Positions 51,041 through 60,500 of a DNA stretch of 64,000 bases are shown piece by piece. Each line of letters begins with the position of its first letter. Position 1 is the stretch's first letter. The notes beneath the pieces were generated by a model. It was not told the DNA's origin, did no database searches, and saw only the letters and a list, made by a program, of their open reading frames with translations. Position numbers and translations under genes: made by a program. Origin of the DNA: JABDMH01 sp050298535 (GTDB lineage Bacteria > Bacteroidota > Bacteroidia > Chitinophagales > Saprospiraceae); assembly GCA_050298535.1 (NCBI GenBank), contig JBNKUI010000020.1, positions 18,278-82,277 of the forward strand, in the 5' to 3' direction.

Positions 51041-51185
51041 GCGTTCGCCTCACATAAGTTAAGCTATATGCGTAGATCGTAAAATATTCAAAAAATCCAG
51101 CATATTAGAATATTTTTTTATAACTTATTTTTTACGTAAGTGTTCGGTTCAACATCCTAAGATCGATTTTGTAAGTTTGGTTGAT

Positions 51186-51216
51186 CCCTCTTGCAGTTCC
51201 CCGCAAGAGGGATTTT
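51186..51216 (+). terminator. Orphan intrinsic terminator
   Basis: A perfect 9-bp stem (CCCTCTTGC / GCAAGAGGG) and 8-nt loop is followed by ATTTTCTTATT. No plus-strand gene lies directly upstream (the small gene there is minus), so the hairpin may end an unannotated small transcript starting in 51050-51150, or act as an early terminator before the gene at 51310. Confidence 0.65.
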
Positions 51217-51309
51217 CTTATTCCATAATTTGGAAAATCTTATATACGTATTTTTTCTAATAATAGGATCCGGGCGTATCTTTAAGGACAGATATCTCCG
51301 AAAATTCCG

Positions 51310-51852
51310 ATGGGCGAACACCTTTATTTTCTGGCAGTAGTACCGCCGGAACCGCAAAGAACTGAAATTCAGTATCTCAGGGAAGAATTCAGTAAGCACT
51401 ACAAGTGTAAACATGCCCTGAAATCTCCTCCACATATTACGCTGATTCCTCCTTTTTGGATGGATTCATCTCGGATTGCAGAGATCAGTACTGCGCTTAC
51501 CGCGTTTGTCAATGACTATCCGGTGCTGGAAATTCGACTGGAGGGATATGGCGCATTTAAACCTAGGGTAATTTATTTAAATGTTGAGGCCAGTAAATCT
51601 CTGAGTGACTTCAGGAAGATACTTAGTGCATTCATGTTTCAACACTTTGGAGTAAAACCTGATCCAAGAAAACCCTTCACGCCCCATCTTACCATTGCAT
51701 TTAAGGATCTCACGAGGAGTATGTTTTACAAAGCCTGGGATTTATATCGTGACATGGAGTATCAAAATGCTTTCCTGGTGGAGGGACTGACGCTTCTGCA
51801 ATATAGGGATCGATCATGGAATGAAGAGGCTATTTTTTCTTTTGAAATCTAG
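51310..51852 (+). CDS. 2'-5' RNA ligase-like (2H phosphoesterase) protein
   Basis: The 180-residue protein has two H-x-T motifs, HITLIPPF (His42) and HLTIAFKD (His126), which form the active site of the LigT/2H family. Members hydrolyse or ligate 2'-5' or cyclic phosphate RNA ends. The substrate is unknown here. The start ATG 51310 gives MGEHLYFLAVVPPEP, matching the first strand. It converges with the GH16 gene (14 bp apart). Confidence 0.85.
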   Translation: MGEHLYFLAVVPPEPQRTEIQYLREEFSKHYKCKHALKSPPHITLIPPFWMDSSRIAEISTALTAFVNDYPVLEIRLEGYGAFKPRVIYLNVEASKSLSDFRKILSAFMFQHFGVKPDPRKPFTPHLTIAFKDLTRSMFYKAWDLYRDMEYQNAFLVEGLTLLQYRDRSWNEEAIFSFEI

Positions 51853-51866
51853 CTGTATCAAAATCG

Positions 51867-53693
51867 TTAGTGGCTACTCTTATAGAACTTATTGGATTGC
51901 ATCTCATGATCTTTCCAACGGACCGTCAGATGATATATTCCGTCTGGAAGAAATTGAACGTTGAGTTCTCCCGATTTTATTTCTGCTATAGTGATCTCCT
52001 TGACTACTTTTCCACCTGAATCCAGGATTTTCATTTCGCGGATCTCAGATGATTTATCAGCATGGAAGCGTAAGATGTCATTTGCCGGATTAGGTAGCAA
52101 TTCAAATGCCTGTTTGTTTCCATCAGATTCTCGGGTTGGCACCGTTTGGTCCTGGCTCAGAACCTGAAAATCATCGAAATACCAGATGTCCGAAGAGAAG
52201 GTATTGGGAGCAAATAAAATAGCAATTTGATCTACTGATAAGGGGGATTGATTTTGATCCGGTCTGTCTAGAAATGGAATCTGTAGTGTATGCCATGCAT
52301 TTTGCTGCTGTGTGACCACCTGGTAGCGACTATGGCGCCCCGTTGGATACTCGACAGAAGCTCGTGCTTTTGATTCCAGTTGTACTAAAATGGTCGAACC
52401 GATTGGAGCATCAGTATATATCTTCATGCTAAGTCTCTTCTTACCGTCCACAAAAGAACTAGCATCATGGATCGCGTCGGTGTCATAAAAGAGTACATCG
52501 TATTGGTCTTCATTACTTCGGATATACCTTCCTACCTGTTCTGAACCATTTATAGAATCCATAGCGGGATTCATGGCTTCATCCGTGAATGTGCCGGTGG
52601 AAAATGAATAATCGATTAATCCTCCATCATCGAAGTTCTCAAGGACAAATTCCGTAGAGAAAGGCGCTTGTATCACGACGTCAAGACCTACAGTATCAAG
52701 ACCACAAGAACCCTGAATCAAAGCCCGGATTTGCGAAATTGGTTCATCTGAAAAATCTACATAAATCCGATCATTTTCGGGGTCTTTTTCAAAAGTACCA
52801 CCCTCTACGAGCCAATCAATAATGGAGTCATTTTCTTGAAGATTTTTCATGGCATAGGCCACATTTTCTTCACCTGCCACTACAACGGACCTGCCATCCA
52901 GGTAGGGTAGAAACCCATCGTAAACGCGCACGTAATCAATAATGTATGGCTGCGGAAATACAGTCGAACCACTGGGTTGTCCTGGCCAGTTGCCGCCAAC
53001 TGCAAGATTTAGTAATAAGTGCATATTGTGATCGAATGGCCAGGGTTTTCCCTGGAGATCCGACTTTGTCTTGCGCGAATACATTTGACCGTCGATAAAC
53101 CATCGGATCTCTGCTTCCTCCCACTCGACTGCAAAGACATGAAAATCAGCACTAAAATCACTATTTGGCAGAGTATAGGATGCGGTGGTCATTCCATTAT
53201 TTGGCCAAGGTTCCCCATAGTGAAGAGTTCCATGTACCACATTTGGCTCATGACCGACTAGTTCCATAATATCTATTTCGCCACTGCGAGGCCATCCTCC
53301 ATAAGGTTCATTCGTGGAAAGCATCCAGAAAGCTGGCCAAATGCCCTGGCCTTTGGGTAGTTTCAATCGTGCCTCAAACCGACCATAGGTCCAATCGCCC
53401 TTGTAGCGTGTATTGATGCGTGCCGATGAGTATGATATGCCATTCTCTATCGATTTCTCTGCTATTATCGTCAGAAAACCATCTTCCACCGAGATGTTTT
53501 CAGCGGCGTACAACTGAAGTTCATTATTTCCCCAACCGCAGTTACCAATATCACAACCATCACCCAATTGGATATTCCATTTTGAGTCGTCCAGTGAGGT
53601 TCCGGAAAACTCATCGGCCCATACAAGGTTTGGACATTGGGTGTAGCCTGAGTAGAGATGAAATAGTAGAAGAAAAGTAATACAGATCCTCAT
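51867..53693 (-). CDS. Secreted GH16 beta-glucanase (laminarinase-like) with T9SS tail
   Basis: This 608-residue endo-beta-glucanase has a signal peptide (ITFLLLFHLYSGYTQ) and a GH16 domain (about 20-265) with catalytic GEIDIMELVG (Glu139 and Glu144). It also has surrounding WPAFWML and NNELQLY patterns of the laminarinase type. A middle region (about 340-510) resembles a carbohydrate-binding beta domain. The C-terminal 75 residues (FELLPNPANDILRFHADKSS onward) are a type-A T9SS sorting domain. It would be secreted to attack beta-1,3-glucans. Single gene; substrate not proved. Confidence 0.92.
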   Translation of the reverse strand: MRICITFLLLFHLYSGYTQCPNLVWADEFSGTSLDDSKWNIQLGDGCDIGNCGWGNNELQLYAAENISVEDGFLTIIAEKSIENGISYSSARINTRYKGDWTYGRFEARLKLPKGQGIWPAFWMLSTNEPYGGWPRSGEIDIMELVGHEPNVVHGTLHYGEPWPNNGMTTASYTLPNSDFSADFHVFAVEWEEAEIRWFIDGQMYSRKTKSDLQGKPWPFDHNMHLLLNLAVGGNWPGQPSGSTVFPQPYIIDYVRVYDGFLPYLDGRSVVVAGEENVAYAMKNLQENDSIIDWLVEGGTFEKDPENDRIYVDFSDEPISQIRALIQGSCGLDTVGLDVVIQAPFSTEFVLENFDDGGLIDYSFSTGTFTDEAMNPAMDSINGSEQVGRYIRSNEDQYDVLFYDTDAIHDASSFVDGKKRLSMKIYTDAPIGSTILVQLESKARASVEYPTGRHSRYQVVTQQQNAWHTLQIPFLDRPDQNQSPLSVDQIAILFAPNTFSSDIWYFDDFQVLSQDQTVPTRESDGNKQAFELLPNPANDILRFHADKSSEIREMKILDSGGKVVKEITIAEIKSGELNVQFLPDGIYHLTVRWKDHEMQSNKFYKSSH

Positions 53694-53793
53694 AGCAAAC
53701 TTAAATGGATCCTACAAAATATAATTCTAAACGAAATCGACCAACTGGGAATAACTTGGTTAGATAGCACTTTCATGCGGCATCGTAACCATT

Positions 53794-54618
53794 TTAGGAT
53801 TTGATCACATATCTCCCTGCCCCATCTTTTGCAATACCGGTGATTTCGGTGAATGGATCATGCTCGTAGAAAATTCGCCAGTTTCCATCAATACATTCTT
53901 CGAGTAGGCGTTCTTTCTCCTCAAGAGTGACCATCGGTTGCATGTCATAAGCCATGATATATGGCAAACGGATATGCCATATGGATGGGAAAAGATCTGC
54001 CGCATACACTATTCGTCCTTCTTCGGTATCAATCAGCAATATCATCTGGGCATGAGTGTGTCCATGCACAAACCGTACATATATACCAGGCAGCCATTCC
54101 ACATCATCTTTCTGCACATCAATAAAGGAGAGAAGACCCTGTTCTTTCAAAGGGACAAAGTTCTCATGGAGAAAGGAGGCGGCCTCCCTGGGATTACCTT
54201 CCAAGGCGTAGTCATAGTGGGACTGGTTGGACCAATAAGTGGCATTGGGGTAGGTGGGTTTGATATTGCCTTTTTCATCCTTATAGAGTGCACCCCCTAC
54301 ATGATCGAAATGAAAGTGAGTGATAAACACATCAGTGATTTCCTCCGGCCTGACTTTTTTGGCAGAAAGTGCGTCCAAAATTTCTATTCCATGTGGATAA
54401 AAATGCGATCTGAATTTAGCCCCCTGCTTGAAGCCGATGCCTGTATCCACTAAAATCTTTCGGTCACCGGTCTCTATCAGGAGACTCCGCATGACCCAGG
54501 TACAAAGGTTCTCATCGTCAGAGGGGTTAAGCCTGTTCCAGATGCGCTTGGGCACCACACCAAACATTGCACCTCCATCCAGTTTGAATCTTCCTGCTTC
54601 GATTGATCTTAATATCAT
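53794..54618 (-). CDS. MBL-fold metallohydrolase
   Basis: The 274-residue protein has ITHFHFDHVGG, a variant of the H-x-H-x-D-H zinc motif, plus GHTHAQMILL and YAADLFP for further ligands. Quorum-quenching lactonases and other hydrolases share this layout, so the substrate is open. Its ATG overlaps the ribH stop by 4 bp, so translation is coupled to riboflavin synthesis. Why is not clear. Confidence 0.85.
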   Translation of the reverse strand: MILRSIEAGRFKLDGGAMFGVVPKRIWNRLNPSDDENLCTWVMRSLLIETGDRKILVDTGIGFKQGAKFRSHFYPHGIEILDALSAKKVRPEEITDVFITHFHFDHVGGALYKDEKGNIKPTYPNATYWSNQSHYDYALEGNPREAASFLHENFVPLKEQGLLSFIDVQKDDVEWLPGIYVRFVHGHTHAQMILLIDTEEGRIVYAADLFPSIWHIRLPYIMAYDMQPMVTLEEKERLLEECIDGNWRIFYEHDPFTEITGIAKDGAGRYVIKS

Positions 54619-55133
54619 GAGAACCCAATAGTTTTTGATGTTGACTTTAATGTCTTTTTGAGTCGGGCCATCCTAATGGCACTTACAGCCGCTTCTACAC
54701 CCTTATTACCGTGCTTGCCGCCAGCGCGATCCTTTGCCTGCTCCATATTGTTAGGAGTAAGGACTCCAAAGATGAAAGGTTTTCCCCGCATGACACTAAT
54801 TTGTGTTAGTGCAGTGGCGACTGCATGATTGATGTATTCATTGTGACTGGTTTCACCCTTGATCACACATCCTATGCAAATTACGGCATCCAGCTGGTAT
54901 TTATCATCCAACATTCTTGCTCCTAATGGCAGTTCAAAAGATCCGGGAACGCTGGTTTCGAAATAGTTCTCCTCTTTAAGTCCATGCTTCATCAACGTTT
55001 CTTTACTGCCCTCTGCAAGTGCCTGGGTAATTTCAGTATTCCACTCAGAAATTACGACTCCTATTTTCAAATCTTCACAGTCGAGAGAAGTATTATCATC
55101 ATACGAAGAGAGATTTTTGTCTGCACTGCTCAT
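54615..55133 (-). CDS. ribH: 6,7-dimethyl-8-ribityllumazine synthase
   Basis: The 172-residue enzyme of riboflavin biosynthesis joins dihydroxybutanone phosphate and pyrimidinedione. Signatures are VISEWNTEITQALAEGSKET, ETSVPGSFELPLGARML, VICIGCVIKGETSHNEYINH and FGVLTPNNMEQAKDRAGG. I chose the ATG at 55133 (MSSADKNLSSYDDN) over a TTG two codons upstream. It precedes the MBL gene with a 4-bp overlap; the rest of the rib pathway is elsewhere. Confidence 0.95.
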   Translation of the reverse strand: MSSADKNLSSYDDNTSLDCEDLKIGVVISEWNTEITQALAEGSKETLMKHGLKEENYFETSVPGSFELPLGARMLDDKYQLDAVICIGCVIKGETSHNEYINHAVATALTQISVMRGKPFIFGVLTPNNMEQAKDRAGGKHGNKGVEAAVSAIRMARLKKTLKSTSKTIGFS

Positions 55134-55156
55134 AGCCAATTTGATTAGTTCTGTAA

Positions 55157-55187
55157 AATAAAAAAGCCCGGCGATTTGCCAGGCTTA
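55157..55187 (-). terminator. Intrinsic terminator of the TPR gene
   Basis: On the minus strand AAGCCTGGC / GCCGGGCTT (one mismatch or wobble) with a short loop is followed by six T, 30 bp after the stop of the TPR gene. Confidence 0.82.
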
Positions 55188-55216
55188 TAACTTAATTCAG
55201 TGGTTGTATGTTCATA

Positions 55217-55915
55217 TCAATTGAGGGCAGCTTCTGCACGCTCAATAAACTTGTCAATATTAAAGCCATCCTGACTTTGAGAGTAGTCTTCTTTTATCTC
55301 CCGGAAAACATCTACAGCCGCCTGTGGGTTTCCTTGATGTTCATACAGGAGACCTAGTTTTTTTAGGTAGTAAGGAGTAAGGAAATCATTGTCTTCGGCA
55401 TTTGCAGCTTTCCGATACTCCGAAATAGCCTTATCAAAATTTCCCAGCTCAGAATACGCATCACCGAGTGCACCGTGCTTCATGATAGGCGTGACTTCCC
55501 CATCAGGACTGAAATCTTCCAGATAGCTGATAGCCGCATCAAACTTACCAAGATGGAGATAACAGATACCAGCATAATAACTGGCTATGTTAGCTACATC
55601 TGTACCGGAATACTCATCTATAATATCCAGGAACCCAGAATAACCACCACCTGGATTTAACAGGGCCAGTTCGAAAGAATCCCGCTCGAACTGAAGTTCA
55701 GCCTGAAACATTTGTTCAGCAGCCTCACGTTCCTTAGGAAGCTTGAAGAAGGTCTTATAAGCAAAGAAACCACCCACTACTAATGCAATAGCTCCCAGAA
55801 TACCTAGAATTACACTTTGATTGCGTTCAAAAAAATCGGATGCCTGATCGGTAACTTCTACAATATCGATCAGCGTTTCATCTTCCGCTCTGCGCGTTTT
55901 CTTTCTTCGTGCCAT
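55217..55915 (-). CDS. Membrane-anchored TPR protein (YfgM-like)
   Basis: The 232-residue protein starts at ATG 55915 (MARRKKTRRAEDETLIDIVE). An N-terminal cytoplasmic stretch leads to one helix (VILGILGAIALVVGGFFAYK), and the rest are tetratricopeptide repeats (AISYLEDFSPDGE, ALGDAYSELGNFDKAISEYR, LGLLYEHQGNPQAAVDVF). This layout matches the YfgM group that assists secretion or membrane-protein assembly, but the role in Bacteroidota is not defined. Confidence 0.85.
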   Translation of the reverse strand: MARRKKTRRAEDETLIDIVEVTDQASDFFERNQSVILGILGAIALVVGGFFAYKTFFKLPKEREAAEQMFQAELQFERDSFELALLNPGGGYSGFLDIIDEYSGTDVANIASYYAGICYLHLGKFDAAISYLEDFSPDGEVTPIMKHGALGDAYSELGNFDKAISEYRKAANAEDNDFLTPYYLKKLGLLYEHQGNPQAAVDVFREIKEDYSQSQDGFNIDKFIERAEAALN

Positions 55916-56073
55916 ACGATTCTCAAAAATTTGTGCAAAGATAGTTTTTACGGGCAAAGTTGCACCCGTTTTACTCTTTTGTTTTTAAGAGATTGGCCAG
56001 GAGGCTATGAATTACATGACTGAATCACCTAATATGTAGCATACAGGTTCACAGGGATCCAGCAATTATCCAG

Positions 56074-57087
56074 TTAGTCGCGAATGAAAGGATAGTCTTC
56101 CTGCACATAATTATCGGTGTACAGCTCAGATGGATCCGGATAATCAGAAGCTTCAGCAAACTCCACTGATTCCTTCACAATTTCCTTCACTTTATCCTTT
56201 ATTGCCTTGATTTCATGCTCTTCGGCGATGCCTTCCTCAAGAATTTTACGCTCGATTTGCTTGACGGGATCGCGCTCCTGATATGACTTCAGTTCTTCCT
56301 TTGTACGGTATTTCGCGGGATCAGAAACTGAATGTCCTTTATATCGATAGGTTTTTAACTCTAAGAAGTATGGACCATTACCCGCTCGGATGTGCTCAGC
56401 AGCTTTCGTCAGAGCATCATGCACTTTTTCAGGATCCATTGCGTCAACGGGTTCACTTGGCATATCAAATGCAGAGCCAATCTTGTAGATATCTATCACG
56501 TTACTGGTGCGTTTGACAGAAGTCCCCATGGCATAGTGATTATTTTCACATATGTACAAGACTGGAAGTTTCCAGGTGGCTGCCATGTTGAAAGACTCGA
56601 ATACAGCACCCTGGCGCGCAGCACCATCACCAAACATAGTGACACAAAGATTGTCAGTGCCCTTATATTTTTCTGCGAATCCAATACCTGTACCGATGGG
56701 TACCTGTGCACCCACAATGCCATTTCCTCCAAAATAACGATGCGCCTTACTAAAGAAATGCATCGATCCTCCTTTCCCTTTCACCACGCCAGTCTCTTTG
56801 CCAAAAAGCTCCGCCATGCATGCTTTAGGATCCAAACCTCTTGCCAGAGCTATACCATGCTGCCGATAGGCGGTCACAATTGCATCCTCCGGCCGGATAG
56901 CAGAAACAAGTCCAGCAGCGATCGCTTCCTGACCTATATATACATGGCAAAATCCACGCACTTTATTTTGGCCATACGCCATTAGTGTTCTTTCCTCAAA
57001 TCGCCTGATCAAAAGCATGATGTCATACCACTTGAGGTAGGTCTCTTTACTGAATTTAGTCTTCGGTTTTTCTGCTACTTTTCCCAT
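56074..57087 (-). CDS. pdhA: Pyruvate dehydrogenase E1 component, alpha subunit
   Basis: The 337-residue protein has the thiamine diphosphate motif GDGAARQGAVFESFNMAATW ending ICENN, the phosphorylation-loop region TYRYKGHSVSDPAKYR, and the FCHVYIGQEAIAAG start of E1 alpha. With E1 beta and E2 (elsewhere) it decarboxylates pyruvate to acetyl-CoA. The start ATG 57087 has an upstream gap of 436 bp. Its partner beta subunit is not adjacent in this window. Confidence 0.94.
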   Translation of the reverse strand: MGKVAEKPKTKFSKETYLKWYDIMLLIRRFEERTLMAYGQNKVRGFCHVYIGQEAIAAGLVSAIRPEDAIVTAYRQHGIALARGLDPKACMAELFGKETGVVKGKGGSMHFFSKAHRYFGGNGIVGAQVPIGTGIGFAEKYKGTDNLCVTMFGDGAARQGAVFESFNMAATWKLPVLYICENNHYAMGTSVKRTSNVIDIYKIGSAFDMPSEPVDAMDPEKVHDALTKAAEHIRAGNGPYFLELKTYRYKGHSVSDPAKYRTKEELKSYQERDPVKQIERKILEEGIAEEHEIKAIKDKVKEIVKESVEFAEASDYPDPSELYTDNYVQEDYPFIRD

Positions 57088-57523
57088 ATGTTATTTGAAA
57101 CGATTTGTATTGGATTGTCTTCTCAACCTCGTAAAGGTACGAAATATCTCTTTTTGAGATTCCGTCAAAAGTAAAATGCACAGAGTATTATACTTCATTA
57201 AGAAGGTAAAAACACCCCAGTTTGTTTACTACTTCTACTTTAAAATCAGATAATCGAAGCAGTTTTTTACAATACATAATGATTTATGTGAATATGTAGA
57301 TCATTGCACAATTTTTTTCAAGGAGAGTAGTTACATACATAACTGCCAACAAAGTTACCATTCAGCCTCTGAGCGGAGTCCTACCAGTCTTCTGAGATCA
57401 GAGTCCCCACTGCAAGCTTTACAATACCAACATGTACGTAGATGTCACTCTCATGAAAGGAGTGATCAGGAAGCAGACTTCATTTATCAAAAGATTTTTC
57501 AACCCTTTTCAAAATTTGATATA
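57088..57523. other. 436-bp divergent promoter region with no gene
   Basis: No coding frame, RNA gene or clear hairpin is seen between pdhA and the Fn3 protein. An AT-rich stretch (57220-57320) could carry promoters. Confidence 0.5.
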
Positions 57524-60500
57524 ATGAATTCTATTTATCCTAAATGGCGTAGCATACTCATGCTATGGTTTCTTATGCTGTTGATGGCACCCACATCCGT
57601 TTGGAGTTTTCAGACCTTGTGTGATAAAGCCACCAGCCTTGCTGCCACAAATGTTAGCGATCATGGTGCTGATCTTTCCTGGGAGACATCCTCACCCGGA
57701 CTCGAAGCAATCGTTGAGGTTCGTAATGCGGGGCGTACTCCTGAGCTCATGTGGAAGGCCAGTTCTATGTCAGGAGTCATCAGTGTAAACGGTCTCATGG
57801 CGGGAAGCAAGTACAAATTCAGGGTGCGAACTGTGTGCGCAGATGGTAGTACAAGTGGTTCTACAAGCTGGATGAAGTTTGAAACCACAGGGATGCGGCC
57901 GGAAGAAGCTTGCCCCAAAGCTACTGACCTGATTGTAATGGATCTTAGTGATGCTTCTGCTTTACTTTCGTGGACAGGCGATGTGTACAGTGACCATTTT
58001 GAGGTGGAAGTACGAAGTAAGGGAAGTACACCTACGTACTTTTTTGAACGTAGTGTCCGTAGTAATATGGTACGAGTTGGTGGCCTGAGTCGTGGTGGAA
58101 AGTATCAGTTTCGGGTGCGCACCATTTGTGTGAACGGAGCGGTAAGTGGTTCCACTTCCTGGACCAAGTTTCAAACATTGGAAGATACAATTGATGTGCC
58201 TGACTGTGATCCTCCAGAAAATCTCAATGTGGATTCCGTAAGTACCAATATGGCCACTTTGTCATGGAGTGGATCAGCTTCTGCGTATGAGGTTTCTCTG
58301 TCCAGTGAAGATAGTTTGGTAGCAGATTCGATCTGGACTACCACCGACTTGAGCGCATCGCTTGGGGGCTTATCTCCTGGCACATCGTACACGTTAATGG
58401 TAAAAGCACTGTGTGAGGTCGGTAGTTCGGATCCCATCTTTATCACCTTTATGACAGGGGAAATCGAAGAGGTATCCTGTCCGGAGCCAATCAATCTAGT
58501 AGTAGCTGAAATCACAGATAGTTCAGCTGTAGCTTCCTGGCAAAGTAGCCTGGATTCAGCCCGCTATTCACTTAGAATAGTATCTGAGACAGATACCCTG
58601 CTAGGTGATAGCACCTATGTTGTCAATGCCACTTCGTTTGATCTCGAGGGATTAAGCATTGGCAATGAGTATACAGTATTCCTCGCTACTATTTGTGATA
58701 CACTGATCTCGGATGAAGTCAATGTGAGTTTTGTCATCGAAACAGAGGAGGTCATGGATACGTGTGCGATTCCTTTTAATCTCTCCGCTGCTGACATGGA
58801 TTCGCTCTACCAACTTTCATGGATGGCATCGGCTTTGGCGGATAGTTTTGCTTTGGAAATCAGTGGTCTTGATTCTGCCACTGGAACCGAGGTGGATACG
58901 ATTCTCACGGAGAATATTTATCTCTTCACTCCGATGGTTGATTCGATCTTATATCAATTCAGAGTGCGGGCATTTTGTGATTCACTGGATGCCAGCGAAT
59001 TCTCTGATTGGATGCTCTTTCCCACTATGGTGGACAGTGTAGTGGTTTGTGACCCTGCGACTGATCTCATGCTTCGGTCTATGACGCCCACAAGTGCCTA
59101 TATAAGTTGGTCAGGTCCTGACTCAGTAGACTACCGGGTTCAGGTAGCGGCCGGCAGTTCACAGTATGGACTAATAGTAGAAGGAGGGATACCTGATAGC
59201 TTGGAAATCAGAAACTTGACGCAAGGAGAAACTTATCAGATAAGCATACAGACTCTTTGCCAGGATGAGGAGAGTGATTTCACTCAGCCGCTGGTCTTTA
59301 CCTTGGGTGAGGAGATGGTTGCCTGCGATACGCCGGCCAATCTGGCGGCAATGATTCTTACTGATTCTTCGGCTCAATTGAGTTGGTCCGGTCCGGATTC
59401 TGCCACCTATCTGATTGAGGTGAGTTCGACAGATACAAGCTCCGTGACCAGCCTTAATCTTGAAAGTGAAACTATGAGTATCATCGTTTCAGGACTCAAT
59501 ATGTCGGAGAATTATCAATTTAGAGTGCAGAGTGTTTGTGATACAAGCGAGATGAGTCCTTTCAGTGAATGGTTTGAGTTTAATACTACCGAGATTGACA
59601 CTCCGGAGGTGATGTGTGATGCACCCGAAGATTTAGTCCTGGACACGGTGGGTACGCACACGGCTACGGTATCGTGGGATGAAGCAGAGGAAGCCCAAAG
59701 CTATGAAGTGATGCTGAGTAAGATAGACAGTACAGGTAGTGTGGATCTCATGAGCCTAACAACGGGCAATACCCGTGTCACGTTTGACTCTCTTATGGAA
59801 GCCGCCATATATGAAGTACGGGTGAAGTCTATATGTGATGCTGAGAATGATAGTGAGTATTCTGAAGTCCTTGAGTTTAGAACCATGGAAATGGGGGATA
59901 CCATGGGTGTTGAGTGTATGCCACCGACACTGGTCACTTTAGATTCTGTGGATGCGACGAATGCATGGATTACCTGGACTGAAATCGATACACCGCAATA
60001 TCGGGTAGGTATTGACACTCCTCAATACAGAGTCACTGTAAGTGCTACTGATACAGGGATAGACTACGAATTTGATGAGATAGTCCTCGAGCCAATGATT
60101 CATCTGGACAATCTTGCGGTAAATCAAACCTATTCTCTGGTAATACAAAGCATATGTGCGGCTGGAGACACCAGTGCTTTTTCTGAGCCTTTTATCTTTC
60201 AGACGCTAGATTCGATGGTGGTTGAAATTGATAGTTGTGCGACACCTGAAGCCTCTTTGGTTACAGTAGATGACACTACAGCGGTTGTGTCGTGGACACC
60301 TTCTTCGGAGGAAGCTATTTATCTAATCGAAGTGGAGCATATTGGATTTACGCCTGAATATCGTTTGGTTGCCACGACCTATGATCTGGGGTACTTTATT
60401 GAGGGATTAAGTCCTGGAGGTTTATACCAATGGAAAGTGACAGCATTCTGTGGTACGGATGACTATAGTGATTGCACGCCCTGGATGCTTTTTGAAACGA

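Noticed and set aside
53938..54453. 171-codon plus-strand frame opposite the MBL hydrolase
   Set aside because: Antisense to a gene with conserved zinc motifs; no family pattern in the frame.
56392..56985. 197-codon plus-strand frame opposite pdhA
   Set aside because: It is antisense to a conserved enzyme gene and rich in unlikely residues; a shadow frame.
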